Below, piece after piece: positions 33,496 to 44,640 of a DNA stretch of 64,000 nt. The stretch's first letter is position 1. The number at the start of each line of letters is the position of its first letter. A program made the translations under genes and the position numbers. The stretch is from Ornithodoros turicata (lineage: Eukaryota > Arthropoda > Arachnida > Ixodida > Argasidae): the NCBI RefSeq assembly GCF_037126465.1, contig NW_026999326.1, positions 620,001 through 684,000 on the forward strand, read 5' to 3'. Under the pieces are notes generated by a model, which was given only the letters and a program-made list of their open reading frames with translations, ran no database searches and had not been told where the DNA came from.

Positions 33496-36400
33496 TCAAT
33501 AAGGATATTTTCTAACTCTGTAGTTTATACGTCCGAACTGATCACTGAGGTCTTCAGTCGCTTACGTGAGCATCGAAAGTCATCAGCACCTATGGAGACA
33601 CTGGTACCACGTTCATGCATGTATGTGGAAAGGCTAGTTCTTGCTCAAGCTATGGAGCAACACCAAAATAGGCATGTGCATTTTGGTTTTGCCATGTTCT
33701 GCACGTCGCTCGCTTAGTGCTGCATATTCGCTTACAATCTGGGCTTTAACGTAGGTTCCAGAGTAAAATCAGTCCAAGCCACAAGGTGTGCTGACCTCAA
33801 GACAAAAGACCCAAGAACAAAACAAAACGGCCCTTTTCAGAGCCACCCAATGTTTTACGCTGAGACACGCACTGCGTAATGATCAACCCATCTCGCAATG
33901 CTTAGAAACATAATACTAGAAAGCAATTGCCACACCAATTGCCCAAAGAACGACTTTTTGAAACAGCATGCTGACTGTAATTGAAGTGATGAAGCGCTTT
34001 CTTCCCTCCCCTTCTTTTTTTCCAGTGTGCCTTCGACAGACATGGAGAATTCTGGAAGTAACAAGAATCCTAGAAGGCTCAGCGCCGTCTTTATAGTACA
34101 GCGTTTTTATAGTACATGTATGTAACACACAATTGTGGCATGCAGTTTAAGGGGCAATAAAATACAAAAACAAGTTCACTTCAAATTATGTTACATGCTA
34201 TGGTAACCTCGGTCTGGTTTTCTGAATTGAAAACTTTGATCTTGTTACAAAGGTACAATTCGAGTTATACCGGACTCTTTCTCGAAAAATGCAAAATTGA
34301 AAAATGCAGCACTGTGCATCATGCCACACATATACAGAATACTACGATCATACCAGTTCCAAGTCCACACGCCCATAGGTATGCCCACGCTTCTCCTATC
34401 GTCGCATTGGATGCCACTAATCTTTGCCTCCTGGGATCCCGTTTGTTCCTGGCAAAGACGGCTCTGCTTTCATTGTGGTTGTCTTCAAAACGTGTGTGAA
34501 CTAATTTTGTTTGAATTGTTCTAATTGAAACATTGCACTATTTGAGAGCAAGTTGGTTCTGCATTTCTGTGCCGCATTAAGGAAGCACTGGCCGTAGAAA
34601 GCTGATGTACGATGAAAAGCAGAAAAATAATTTGTAGTGAGACATGTGAATGTGTTTTATTTCAAACGTGTTTTTAGGGTGCTTTGTGGCTTGTCAATGC
34701 TGAGCTAGTGAATAGCGCTAGATCTTTATATGAGATGTGACACCCTGTCACATGTGAACCTTCACTTGGTTTCTTGTATGCATAGCTTAATGTTGTGAAT
34801 AGGGTAACCAGGGAGGTTACACTGTTCTCACGTCCTGTGACGTTAGGTGACAGGCCGCGTGATATGCAGCTGCATAAAGAAAGAAAAAGAGCGCTCGCCT
34901 CAGTATTGATGGGACACGTGACATTGCAGACTGCAAGCCGAGGAGAGCAGGTTTTCTTACCCACGATATGGAGAGCTCTCTTGTGCTCCAGGATTATATG
35001 CTGCAATTGTACCGTTTGTGTGATTGTGTGTCCTATGGCTGGTAATCCCAATTTCTATAGTAAGCCCAGTAAATTTGTTCCAGAGTCCTTCCATGTGCTT
35101 TAAATACTGTGGCAATAATGAGAACAGTAACAGAAGAACAGTTGAAACATTGGCAGCTCTCATCCAGATGCACTTCAATTCACGTGTTTTACCTTTACGT
35201 TGGATTTTCTACCACTATACATTTATGTACAGAGGGTCAAGGTGGGTCTCAGGTTTCATAAATCACATTCAATTGCAAACATACTTCACCTGGGTGGGTA
35301 CTTTGGATATGCTGGCCAGCCTGCCAGAACTTTATACATCAACAATAAACCGCGCCAAAATAAAAGGGGAATACATGGCCCTGCACCTGAAACTGTCACT
35401 GTGAAGTTGAACATGATGGAGAACGCACAGTGACCAGGACAAGGAACACACACGCCATTCAACTGGCAACTGATTTCTTTGGACGCAGAAGTCTAGTCCA
35501 GATAAATCAGTTGCTAGTTCAACACTACCCGTGCTTCTAGTCCTTGTTCCTGTGCGTTCTCCATCATGTTCAGTTGTACCTGACATGGTCTTCACGTTCT
35601 TGCACTGTCAATATGTTAATCTTGGCCCGGGCCCCGTGCTAAGATTTTGGAGCACGTTGAACAAAACTCTGGCGGCCCAAAATTAATTCAGAGCTATTAC
35701 GGCGTTGACGTTGATGATCATAACGTTGAACATAAGTAGAGTAGACAAGCGAGCTGCTGTATACGATTCAACGGAAACATCTCATTTGGTGTGAGGAGCA
35801 ACGAAGAGGGGAAAAACTACACAGGACGGACACGGGACAATTAAGATCATAAGTTGTCTCGAGACGAAAAGTCACGAATTAATTCAAAAAAACATTTTTT
35901 TCAACGGGAAGCCATTTTTTGTCGATACGGTTCTAAGCATATATAGCAGGAGAGTACCACTGCATTGTATCACCTGGCAGCTCCGTACACTTATGGGACT
36001 AGAAATACAGTTTAGTATGTTTTAAAGGCAACGTTAATGTCCTTCGTGTTTGTTTTCGCTTGTTTTCGTTTTATCTTATGTTTTTTAAACGTTTTTTAAA
36101 CCGATAAACGTGACGCTCGCTAGCGCTTGCGCCAGCGAAACGGAGCAGGGCTGTTCTCGCACTCGTCAACTAAATGCAACTAAGTAAACTTGAGCGGAGC
36201 GCTTCATGAAATTCCGCGGCTCAGATAAAACAGCGCACATGAAGAAAGCGCTCAAGGCAATTCCGTTTACTCCGAGGGTGAAATAGAGCCTCTTGTCGCG
36301 TCGAGCCTCATAATGAAGCGACTGACAGAAATAATTGCTTAAATTTACGAGTCATTTTTAAAACGCATACTCCTCCCATTACGCGAAGAGATCAACTGAA

Positions 36401-37735
36401 GAGCAATCATCTCAGTTTAGTGAAGCCCGGTCGTTCTGTTCTGGCTCATCCGCCAGAAAGGACTGGCATGGAGCTTGAGTGCGCATTTTACGGCTCGCCC
36501 CTGTTGAGCATGTATTTATCTAAAGGGTTGAACGAATGGAAGCGTGAAGCATGTCGAAATTCGGTAGGACTGAAACCAGGCAAACCTCACGAGTCCACTT
36601 TGCATGCAGGAAGATGACACCTAAAGCACCCATTACTGCCGCGAACATTATGCTGTGCTGCCTATATGCTGTGTGCACTACCACGTGCAACCAATTCTTG
36701 TAGCCAGAAAGAAAAAATAATAATAAACGGACAGAAAAATATCCAGAATTTTGGGTATAGCAAAACAAACTCAAGTTTTATTTCAACATTATTTTGCCCT
36801 TCCATGTCCGAAATTCAGTCAGCGTGGAATTGAGTGGTTAATTTCGAATAAAAAACGGAAAGAACGATTGACTCTTTTGATGACTGCGCGAGTTTCGCAC
36901 ATAGCAATTATGGTACATCTGAATAGCTTTTGCAGATTGTCTAGGCAGAGGTCTTCTTATGTGTGTCCGTCAGAAAAATTTGAAAAACCTTCGTCCCGTC
37001 TCACGACTTATCGACGTTCCCCGGCCAACCCTGCTTCAGTTGCTTGTCCACGGATGAACTACGTGTTGTTTACAGAACAAGGTTGCTGACCGAGTCACAC
37101 TATATAGAAAGACGTTGAAATATGCATGTTTGAAGGGAGCCGCCAACGTGTCCGATATAGGGTCTCCAGGTTACGCCACCGATTTATCACTTCCTTTGAA
37201 GAACAACTTTCAATATGACACTCCGCGGAACACTCCATCATATTTCGTCAATATCCTTTTCACTGGAACTCAATTTTTCATCGCCGATATGGATAATGCC
37301 CTCATGCTGAGCTCCGAAAAGAAGGGCTCCACGAAGAAAATGAGAAACGATGTTTACGTCACTTATCCCCGTGGAACACATGGTGGTCTACTAGATATCC
37401 AAACCTGTTCCAACATCAGGCTTTAGGGTTAAACCCAGAGCAAAACCTTTACTAAGCATCTAAAATTCGTGCCGTGATATTGATGTCCAGAAACAGTGAT
37501 CTACACGACCTCTGACAGACTTCTGAAAATAGACTTCGAATTGTAGACGTCTTGTAGCTGACGTTGTACATACCACGTATTAGAAATCATTCAAGTTTTT
37601 TCTTAGTAAGTTTTTTAATGGCGTGTTGAGGGATTCACCCTTCAAATACAGTAATTAAATTATACGGGGCAATTGTGAGCAGTAATTGGAGCTTCCTTAG
37701 CCTCCAGGCTTACAACTTCAATTGCTACAAAATAT
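33496..37735. other. Long spacer, no gene recognised
   Basis: 4.2 kb in which I could identify only the hairpin at ~35,405-35,583. Frames of up to ~125 codons (34,674-35,051, 35,024-35,404, 36,420-36,617, 36,751-37,089, 37,115-37,426) show no family motif. A decayed element or an unannotated exon cannot be excluded. Confidence 0.4.
35405..35583. repeat. Imperfect inverted repeat, ~75-bp arms
   Basis: TTGAACATGATGGAGAACGC (~35,407) pairs with GCGTTCTCCATCATGTTCA (~35,556). Pairing continues with mismatches to CAACTGATTT/AAATCAGTTG around 35,467-35,513. Confidence 0.75.
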
Positions 37736-38639
37736 CAGAGTACGAGGTAACTCGTTACCAGTAACTCGTTACTGCAACTAAGTTTCCTTTTTTGGTAACT
37801 TGTAACTTAACTTGGTACTTTTGCGCCGTGGTAACTTTCAGAGGAACTCGTTCCTTTTTCACGTAACTTTGCCAAAGTAACTTAAGTTAAGTTCCAAGTT
37901 AATTTTAACTCGTTTTTGGCTCACGTCCACATATTTTCTTGCTTTCTCTCCTGTTCCTTCATGCCATTTTTTCCCATAAAACGTGATATTCAATCAATGA
38001 CAGTATTTTATTCAGGAAGTAAGAACCGCTGCTATTGAAATGAAGCTGAACCATTGTGCGCCCACAGGGAGTAAAATGCAAAGCGTTCGAATAGACCTCT
38101 GCCAGAAAAACGTCATCATGACATTGGTAGACAGACAGAAACCAAAACAAATCGGAAGGAGAGGGCTGGGTGTCACGAACGGGCACTTGTTCGCTGCCTC
38201 CCATTGAAAGAAAGGCAGGACCGAGGGTCGCGTCGCTTTAAGGGACCATATCGTAATCCCCTCAAGACCGTGGCTTTCCTGCGCGACCTTGTTTACTTCT
38301 AACTTCGAGCGTGGTTAAATCCTACCAAATTTGTGTCGATGTCTAACACTATGGCGTTATTTGTTTACAAACAGGGAGATGTCTATTGTTGGACATAAAT
38401 GGAAATGATCTAAGCATGTTGCACTCCTCCGCAGGCAACTCAAAGTCTAACTGAACTGCTTACGCGCGCTGCACCTGCGTAATGCTAATTTGTGTCCGAA
38501 GTAACTGGTTCTTTGTTTTAAGTAACTCAGTAACTGAGAGTTACATTTCAGGCCGAAGAACTTCGGTATTAACTTAGTTACATTTTGCACACGGTAACTT
38601 GTAACGAGTTCTTTTTGATGGGTAACTTCTCAATCTATG
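37736..38639. mobile_element. Non-autonomous hAT-like element
   Basis: 904 bp bordered by a perfect 8-bp duplication CAAAATAT (37,728-37,735 and 38,640-38,647), the length made by hAT transposases. The ends are imperfect inverted repeats (CAGAGTACGAGGTAAC and, reversed, CATAGATTGAGAAGTTAC). Subterminal copies of GTAACTCGTTAC or GTAACTTGTAAC cluster at both ends (37,746-37,920 and 38,500-38,625), a common layout for transposase binding. No transposase. Part of its interior (about 37,960-38,300) is related to 56,640-57,020. Confidence 0.75.
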
Positions 38640-38647
38640 CAAAATAT

Positions 38648-39536
38648 ATCCAGGAAACTGAATAATTGATGGCAGAGTATGAAATAGTTTTTAACATAAT
38701 GGTATTACTCAAGTCTTCCATGTTCAATAAGGTGTCTCTCCACTATGATCACTGCAAGAAAACTGAAATATGCACACTCTAAAAAATAAAACTCCTTTTT
38801 AGGTGTAATTGGGGTGTATCAATTGCTCTACTCCTTTATTCCACCCCGAAGGAAAAGAACACACCGTGTTTTTGGTGTGAAATGGTGTAATATATACATG
38901 TCCTGCACTGCATGGTGTAATTTCGAGAATTGGTGTGAAAAAGGTGTACTGGCCATCAAGGTTCTAATGCTTCGCTACGACAGGTCTGGCAACAGTGTGC
39001 TGTTTACTCTGTGTTCTCCAGTTATGGCGGTTGGAGTTAGTTGTGGTAGTTTTCGTGTTCTTTGGGCAGATCGTTTGTTGAACTACAGGTCATTTCACCA
39101 TCTGAGTTTAGTATGACACTGTAAGGATTACGGTTCTGGGTCTCGAACGGAGGCAAGCAACGGCTGCGCCGTGCCCTCCGAATCGAATAACTTGTCCGAG
39201 CGGCTCGCTGTATCGTGCTTTTTGGTAAGTGTTGTCGGTGTTTTTTGTCTTGTCTTGTTGATTGAGGTGCCTTTGAAGCGGGTATTTTCAGACTATGTTT
39301 CAGTCTTAAGTCGGATGCACGGATTAGATCAGAGAACAGTGCGCGTCGCGTTGTAACAGTCATATGTGGTCGTTAGGCAAAGTCAAGAAGTATACGTAAC
39401 AAACGTAGTTGGTGCAATTTGTGGTAGAAAGTAAAGCAGCCGGCAATAGTCAACGACTCAGGAGGCAAGAGGTAGCTTGAAACGAAACCACAAGGCCACA
39501 GCCCTCTGATTTCCGGTCAGATGTGCTGAGCCAATG
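38648..39536. other. Spacer 5' of the copia element
   Basis: CACTCTAAAAAATAAAACTCC at ~38,775 resembles the MITE terminus seen at 51,011. A partner end was not found. No gene. Confidence 0.45.
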
Positions 39537-39666
39537 TGTTAGAAGAAGTCGACATGCTAACTTCGTTGCGTGCGCACCCATTCTGGCGCACCTGCCCCAC
39601 TTTCGGAATAAACCCGTCCCGTGCACACGCACTGTTGCTGCCTCCCAGGTTTACCGCTTTCTCACA
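39537..39666 (+). repeat. copia 5' LTR
   Basis: 130 bp, TG...CA. It contains AATAAA at 39,607-39,612 as a possible polyadenylation signal. It is very short for an LTR. I could not place a TATA box with confidence. Confidence 0.95.
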
Positions 39667-39680
39667 GGTTATGGGCCCAG
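39667..39680 (+). promoter_or_regulatory. Primer-binding site (tRNA-iMet internal type)
   Basis: GGTTATGGGCCCAG adjoins the LTR. The same sequence serves as primer site in Drosophila copia, where it pairs with the anticodon region of a cleaved initiator tRNA-Met rather than the tRNA 3' end. That mechanism is known for copia and inferred here from sequence identity. Confidence 0.8.
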
Positions 39681-39698
39681 AACACTAGAACTGTGGAT

Positions 39699-42600
39699 AT
39701 GGGAGACAGCGGCAAGTTTACGGTTGCAAAGCTCACGGACGGCAATTATCAGGTCTGGAAGTTCGAAATGAAGATGTTGCTGACCCGGGAAGGAACGTGG
39801 ACGTACGTGGACGGACCTACTCCACAGACACCTTCTGGAGACTGGACGGCTGGCGATGAGAAAGCGCAGAGCACGATTTGCCTCAGCGTTGAGGACAATC
39901 AGATTGTGCACATCTGTAATTGCGGCTCAGCGAAGGCGATGTGGCAAGAGCTACGCAAGGTTCATGAGCGAGCTAACCTTAGCAATAAGCTCTACCTGCT
40001 AAGGAAGCTCTACCAATCCAAGTTAGCGGAGGACGAAGACATGCAAGGCTATATAAGGCGTACCTTGGAGTTAGTCGAGCGGCTGAGAGGGATCGGACAG
40101 GAGACCACGGATTTCCAGGTAGCGGCTCTTTTGCTCAGTGGTCTCCCGGAGAGCTACGAGGCGCTCGTCACAGCCCTGGACGCACGGCCCGACGACGACC
40201 TGACGCTGGGGTACGTCAAAGGAAAACTCGTGGACGAGTATATGAAAAAGCGAGCATCAAGTAGTTCAACGTCTGGTTCGGGAACTGCCCTTCAAACGAA
40301 GAGAGACGACAGTAGGAAACCTCCGTCCGGCAGGAGGCATTGCTACTACTGCAAGGAGGTAGGCCACTTGAAGTGGAACTGCCCCCGTTTGAAGGGGCGC
40401 AGGAAGCCTCGGCAGCGCACTAAGGTAGCAGCGTCCAACCGCTCGTCATCGTCCGAAACTGCATTTCTCGCCGCTCCCGAATTGCCAGGTAGACCGTGGT
40501 ACGTTGACTCTGGCGCTACCAGCCACATGTGTAACGACAAGGATTTCTTCACGGAGAATTATCGTCAGTCAGCAGAAACTGTTACCGTGGCGAATGGTCA
40601 GAGAATTTCTTCACATGGAATCGGTGATGGCATTCTACAGTGTCGCATTTCTGACTCCAAGTGCAAGTCGGTCAAGGTGAAGAATGTACTCTACGTACCC
40701 TCCCTCGAGAGTAATCTTCTGTCTGTCAAGCGCCTCACGCAACAAGGCAACGTGGTGACATTTCAAGGAGACCACTGTGTCGTCACTAGGAGGCAGGAGG
40801 TGTTGGCTAAGGCAAGAGTGGAAAATGGCCTCTATCGCCTGTCCACTTTGAGTACTACGGCTGCCAATGTCTCTCGGACGTCTAGTCACCGAGAGTGCGT
40901 ACACGTATGGCACCTTCCTCTCGGGCATAGAGACGCAGTAGCAGTCAAGCGTTTACAGCAGGAGGATTTGGCAGATGGGATCCTGATCGGTGACTGCGAC
41001 CACTTGGTAAAATGTAACAGCTGTATCAAAGGAAAGATGAAGAGGGCATCCTTTCCTAAAGAGACTTCGTCGCGAGCGGGAGCTGTTCTGCAGCTTGTCC
41101 ACACGGATGTCTGCGGCCCCATGAGGACTCTAACACCTAGCAAAAACAAGTACTTCCTCACTTTCATCGACGATTTTTCACGATACACTGTCCTGTACCT
41201 GCTGAAATCTAAGGACGAGGTATCTGCAAAGCTCGAGGAGTACTTGGCCCTGATGAACACGAAGTTTGGGCGTCATCCGCAGATAATTCGCGCCGATAAT
41301 GGGACAGAGTACACCAGTGGCAAGACACAGGCCCTTCTGCGCAAGTACGGTGTAACATTCCAGACATCAGTTCCGTACAACCCAGAGCAGAATGGGGACG
41401 CCGAGAGAAAGAACAGGACACTCTTTGAGAGCGCAAGGAGTATGCTTTTCGGGGCAGGCCTTCCAAAGTTATATTGGGGCGAAGCTGTTACGACTGCCTG
41501 CTACCTTCAGAACCGGCTGCCTAGCAAAGCGGTATCGAAAACTCCTTACGAAATCTGGACTGGCAAGAAGCCCCACCTGGAACACTTGCGCATGTTTGGG
41601 AGCACGGCCTATCTTCATGTTCCTAAGGGGAAGCGAGACAAATGGGACGCTCGGGCTCTTGAGGGTGTGCTAGTGGGCTTCAGCGAGACGCAGAAGGGGT
41701 ACCGGGTGCTTCTTAAAGGTAGTCACAGTGTCAAAGTGACACGCAGTGTGATCGTTGACGAAAGCCCGATCATGGAAGCGTTCTGTGGAGAATCACCCGC
41801 TTTCCGGCGTCCGGGCACACAGCGTTCGGAGCAGTCGTCTTCTGGTGACGTTGAAGTGGAGCTGCCTAGCTTTCGCCCTCCTAGCTTGCCCTTGCGCGGT
41901 GACAGCGTTGGAGATGTTCCGGTGACTGACAGAGTTGTACCAGGGTCCGGTGCGGATGTTCAGATGGCAGATGGAGTTGCTCCCGCAGCTGATGGGGATG
42001 GTCCCGTTCAACCACGGCGCTCGAGTCGGAGCAACACAGGAGTACCTCCGGACCGTCTTTCTTATGTAGCCTGCGCGGCATCCGCGCCCGATCCAGTTAG
42101 CTGGAAGGACATGCAGAAGTTGCCAGCTGCTCACAAGGACAGATGGATAAAGGCTGCTGTCGATGAGATCGATTCGCTTCACCAGCTCAACACCTGGGTT
42201 CTTGCACAGTTACCGGAGGGCAAGCAGCCATTCGGCTGCAAGTGGATTTTTAAAACTAAACGGGACAAAGATGGCAACGTTGAGCGTTACAAGGCAAGAC
42301 TGGTCGCTCAGGGGTTCTCCCAGCGGTTTGGAGAGGACTATGATGCCACGTTTGCTCCAGTCGCGAAGCTCACCACACTGCGGATTCTTTTAACAGTGGC
42401 AGCTGCCGAGAACCTGAGAGTTCGTCATTTCGACGTAAAAACCGCATTTTTGAATGGCGAAATCGAAGAAGACATTCATATGCAGCAACCGGAAGGGTTC
42501 ATCGCTTCAGGGGAGGAACATCTCGTGTGTAAGCTTCAGAAGTCGTTGTATGGACTTAAACAGGCTGCCAGGGCGTGGAACATCAAAGCCAATCATGTAC

Positions 42601-43637
42601 TACTTGGAGCGGGCTTCACACGGAGCCAGGCAGACCCCTGTTTGTACACCCAAGTAGTGAACGGATCCCGGCTATACGTACTTGTATACGTGGACGACAT
42701 GTTAATTTGCCATCGAGGCAATCCTACCATAACAGGAATTTGGCATCAGTTGAATAGGCACTTTGAGCTGAAGGACCTTGGACATGTCTGCCACTACCTT
42801 GGTATCGATATAGAGAGACCACGTCACGACTGTTTCCTGCTACATCAGAAGAACAAAATAGATGCATTGCTGGAGAAATATAACCTCAGTACTGCTAAGA
42901 TCAGCTTCACACCAATGGATCCAGACTATCTGAAGTTTACGGGGGAAGAAGACCTACTGCCCAGCAACGATCTGTATCGGAAAGCAGTCGGAGAGCTGCT
43001 GTATCTGAGCACGACGACACGGCCTGATATCGCCTGCGCAACTGGCATACTTTGTCGTCGAGTGAGCAGTCCGCGTCAGCGAGATTGGGGGGCCGTGAAG
43101 AAGCTGTTCAGGTACCTGATGCATACTCGGGACTTTAAGCTGACCCTTACAGGTCGACAAAGCTTGGATTTGACAGGATATGTCGACGCAGACTGGGCCG
43201 GCAACGTCACTGACCGCAAGTCAACAAGTGGCTACATCATCCTGCTTGGAGACAGCCCGGTCACTTGGTCCAGCGGAAAACAGTCATCTGTTGCTCTGTC
43301 GAGCACCGAAGCAGAGTACATTTCCGCGGCTTATGCTTCACAGGAAGTTTTGTGGCTGCGTCCATTGTTGGAAGATTTCGGACTAGTTATTGATCAACCG
43401 ACACCTATGTTCGAGGATAATCAGGGCTGCATTAAGCTTGCCCTTAGTGAAGGGATCAACGCCAGGATAAAGCACATCGATGTCCGTCATCATCACTTAC
43501 GTGATCTAGTAGCACGCAACATCATCAACTTTCAGTACCGCGAGTCCGCTGACAACATCGCGGACGCGTTGACGAAACCTTTACCACGACCGAGACTGGA
43601 GGCGTTAAGGCAACGGATGGGGCTCATCGAGGGATAA
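39699..43637 (+). CDS. Gag-Pol polyprotein of the copia element
   Basis: 1312 aa, no internal stops. The frame is open from 39,621, but that ATG lies inside the LTR; 39,699 (MGDSGKFTVAKLTDGNYQVW) starts a standard copia Gag and is chosen. Order: Gag (1-~210); CCHC knuckle CYYCKEVGHLKWNC (215-228); aspartic protease WYVDSGATSHM (D270). Integrase follows, with a zinc region WHLPLGH and catalytic D470, D533 and E569 (the D-x35-E spacing is exact). Then reverse transcriptase, starting near KWIFKTK, with YVDDML (D999, D1000). RNase H has STEAEY (E1204) and the end IADALTKPL. Protease before integrase before RT is the copia order. All visible catalytic residues are present, so it is probably functional. 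The product would form particles, reverse-transcribe its RNA and integrate the cDNA. Confidence 0.97.
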   Translation: MGDSGKFTVAKLTDGNYQVWKFEMKMLLTREGTWTYVDGPTPQTPSGDWTAGDEKAQSTICLSVEDNQIVHICNCGSAKAMWQELRKVHERANLSNKLYLLRKLYQSKLAEDEDMQGYIRRTLELVERLRGIGQETTDFQVAALLLSGLPESYEALVTALDARPDDDLTLGYVKGKLVDEYMKKRASSSSTSGSGTALQTKRDDSRKPPSGRRHCYYCKEVGHLKWNCPRLKGRRKPRQRTKVAASNRSSSSETAFLAAPELPGRPWYVDSGATSHMCNDKDFFTENYRQSAETVTVANGQRISSHGIGDGILQCRISDSKCKSVKVKNVLYVPSLESNLLSVKRLTQQGNVVTFQGDHCVVTRRQEVLAKARVENGLYRLSTLSTTAANVSRTSSHRECVHVWHLPLGHRDAVAVKRLQQEDLADGILIGDCDHLVKCNSCIKGKMKRASFPKETSSRAGAVLQLVHTDVCGPMRTLTPSKNKYFLTFIDDFSRYTVLYLLKSKDEVSAKLEEYLALMNTKFGRHPQIIRADNGTEYTSGKTQALLRKYGVTFQTSVPYNPEQNGDAERKNRTLFESARSMLFGAGLPKLYWGEAVTTACYLQNRLPSKAVSKTPYEIWTGKKPHLEHLRMFGSTAYLHVPKGKRDKWDARALEGVLVGFSETQKGYRVLLKGSHSVKVTRSVIVDESPIMEAFCGESPAFRRPGTQRSEQSSSGDVEVELPSFRPPSLPLRGDSVGDVPVTDRVVPGSGADVQMADGVAPAADGDGPVQPRRSSRSNTGVPPDRLSYVACAASAPDPVSWKDMQKLPAAHKDRWIKAAVDEIDSLHQLNTWVLAQLPEGKQPFGCKWIFKTKRDKDGNVERYKARLVAQGFSQRFGEDYDATFAPVAKLTTLRILLTVAAAENLRVRHFDVKTAFLNGEIEEDIHMQQPEGFIASGEEHLVCKLQKSLYGLKQAARAWNIKANHVLLGAGFTRSQADPCLYTQVVNGSRLYVLVYVDDMLICHRGNPTITGIWHQLNRHFELKDLGHVCHYLGIDIERPRHDCFLLHQKNKIDALLEKYNLSTAKISFTPMDPDYLKFTGEEDLLPSNDLYRKAVGELLYLSTTTRPDIACATGILCRRVSSPRQRDWGAVKKLFRYLMHTRDFKLTLTGRQSLDLTGYVDADWAGNVTDRKSTSGYIILLGDSPVTWSSGKQSSVALSSTEAEYISAAYASQEVLWLRPLLEDFGLVIDQPTPMFEDNQGCIKLALSEGINARIKHIDVRHHHLRDLVARNIINFQYRESADNIADALTKPLPRPRLEALRQRMGLIEG

Positions 43638-43640
43638 CCT

Positions 43641-43651
43641 GTCGAGGGGGG
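43641..43651 (+). promoter_or_regulatory. Polypurine tract
   Basis: GTCGAGGGGGG immediately before the 3' LTR, the expected primer for plus-strand cDNA. Confidence 0.75.
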
Positions 43652-43781
43652 TGTTAGAAGAAGTCGACATGCTAACCTCGTTGCGTGCGCACCCATTCTG
43701 GCGCACCTGCCCCACTTTCGGAATAAACCCGTCCCGTGCACACGCACTGTTGCTGCCTCCCAGGTTTACTGCTTTCTCACA
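43652..43781 (+). repeat. copia 3' LTR
   Basis: 130 bp, two differences from the 5' LTR. AATAAA lies at 43,722-43,727. Confidence 0.95.
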
Positions 43782-43836
43782 CAATGGCTGTGCGTGCCTT
43801 CTGAACAAGGCCCTGGCGAGTTGGTATGTGTGCGAT

Positions 43837-43911
43837 GCCGGCATGGTGTAATTAATTGGTAGTACACTTGACCAGAAATCAGAGGAATGGGTTCGAGTCT
43901 CGTTACCGGCA
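43837..43911 (+). mobile_element. tRNA-like SINE head or tRNA pseudogene
   Basis: GCCGGCA...TTACCGGC can form an acceptor stem with one mismatch. GTAATTAATTGGTAGTAC looks like a D-arm/A box, and GGGTTCGAGTCTC is a B box. The anticodon arm pairs poorly and base 33 is not T, so a working tRNA is unlikely. Confidence 0.55.
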
Positions 43912-44640
43912 CTTCGCTTACTCTATACCGACTGCCTTACTTTCTGTCTTGCGCTGCTTGCGTGTTGACGAGGGCTGTCTTAATTCTTCTCTAGCCTTCC
44001 CAAGTAACAAACAAAGGTCGGGCCAAGCTTGGCAGTGGTTAGGCTGTCCTACCTGGTCTTGGTTGGTACAGCATCGGCCAACAAGCTTGTTTCTTGATAC
44101 GGATCTGTACCTTGGCCAATGACTTGCCAAGCACCGCCCAGCCTATATTATGCCAAGCTTGTTCCAAGATAGAGACCGAAACATTCCTGCGACGTTGCTC
44201 ATTTTCATGCTCAATTGTCTCGCGAGCTAAGGCAACGATTTAATTATCATTATTTATCATTTTTTGTTGTTTGTATTTCCCACCACGGACAGTGAGCACG
44301 GCATTTTAAAGCGCATATATTATACTCTAAAAGCGATAAAACCCCAGTGCTTTTTAACCTACCGCATAAATTACCCACAATGGACAATGTGCACGGCGTT
44401 TCAAAGTGCAAGAAAATAGCAAACTGCCTTGATCACTAGAACCAAAATAGCTCACAAAGAAAAGCAATTGCATTTCTTTCCTGAGCAAGAACATATACTG
44501 TACATAGATGGGTAGAAATCTAGCGAACCGGTAGAGATGTAGGAAGGGAGTTGCCTCAGGACAGAAGCCGCCGATATTTCGAAGAGACTGTTCTTCTTCT
44601 GGGCACCGTCCTCATCATTGGCATGGTATTTAAGGGGTTA
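43912..44640. other. Spacer with a retroelement-tail-like motif
   Basis: On the minus strand 44,600-44,550 reads CAGAAGAAGAACAGTCTCTT then CGAAATATCGGCGGC. This resembles the CTGAAGA...CGAAA stem-loops found at retroelement ends, but it is not a full hammerhead core. Otherwise blank. Confidence 0.4.

Larger units (their letters stand above)
39537..43781 (+). mobile_element. Ty1/copia LTR retrotransposon, apparently intact
   Basis: 4245 bp with two 130-bp LTRs (39,537-39,666 and 43,652-43,781), each TGTTAG...CTCACA. They differ at two positions, a C/T in GCTAAC(T/C)TCG and one in TTTAC(C/T)GCT. A 5-bp duplication CAATG borders it (39,532-39,536 and 43,782-43,786). The primer site GGTTATGGGCCCAG follows the 5' LTR directly, and a purine tract GTCGAGGGGGG precedes the 3' LTR. 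One uninterrupted Gag-Pol frame fills the interior. With intact signals, near-identical LTRs and an open frame, this looks like a recent and possibly active copy. It lies in DNA with no other recognisable feature. Confidence 0.97.

Noticed and set aside
39621..39698. Copia Gag-Pol starting at the first ATG of the frame
   Set aside because: That ATG lies inside the LTR, and the extra residues do not resemble Gag; 39,699 gives the family-typical start.
43837..43911. Functional tRNA gene
   Set aside because: Anticodon arm is mispaired and the base before the anticodon is C instead of T.
44550..44605. Hammerhead core on the minus strand
   Set aside because: CAGAAGA replaces CTGANGA; only the GAAA side resembles the motif.
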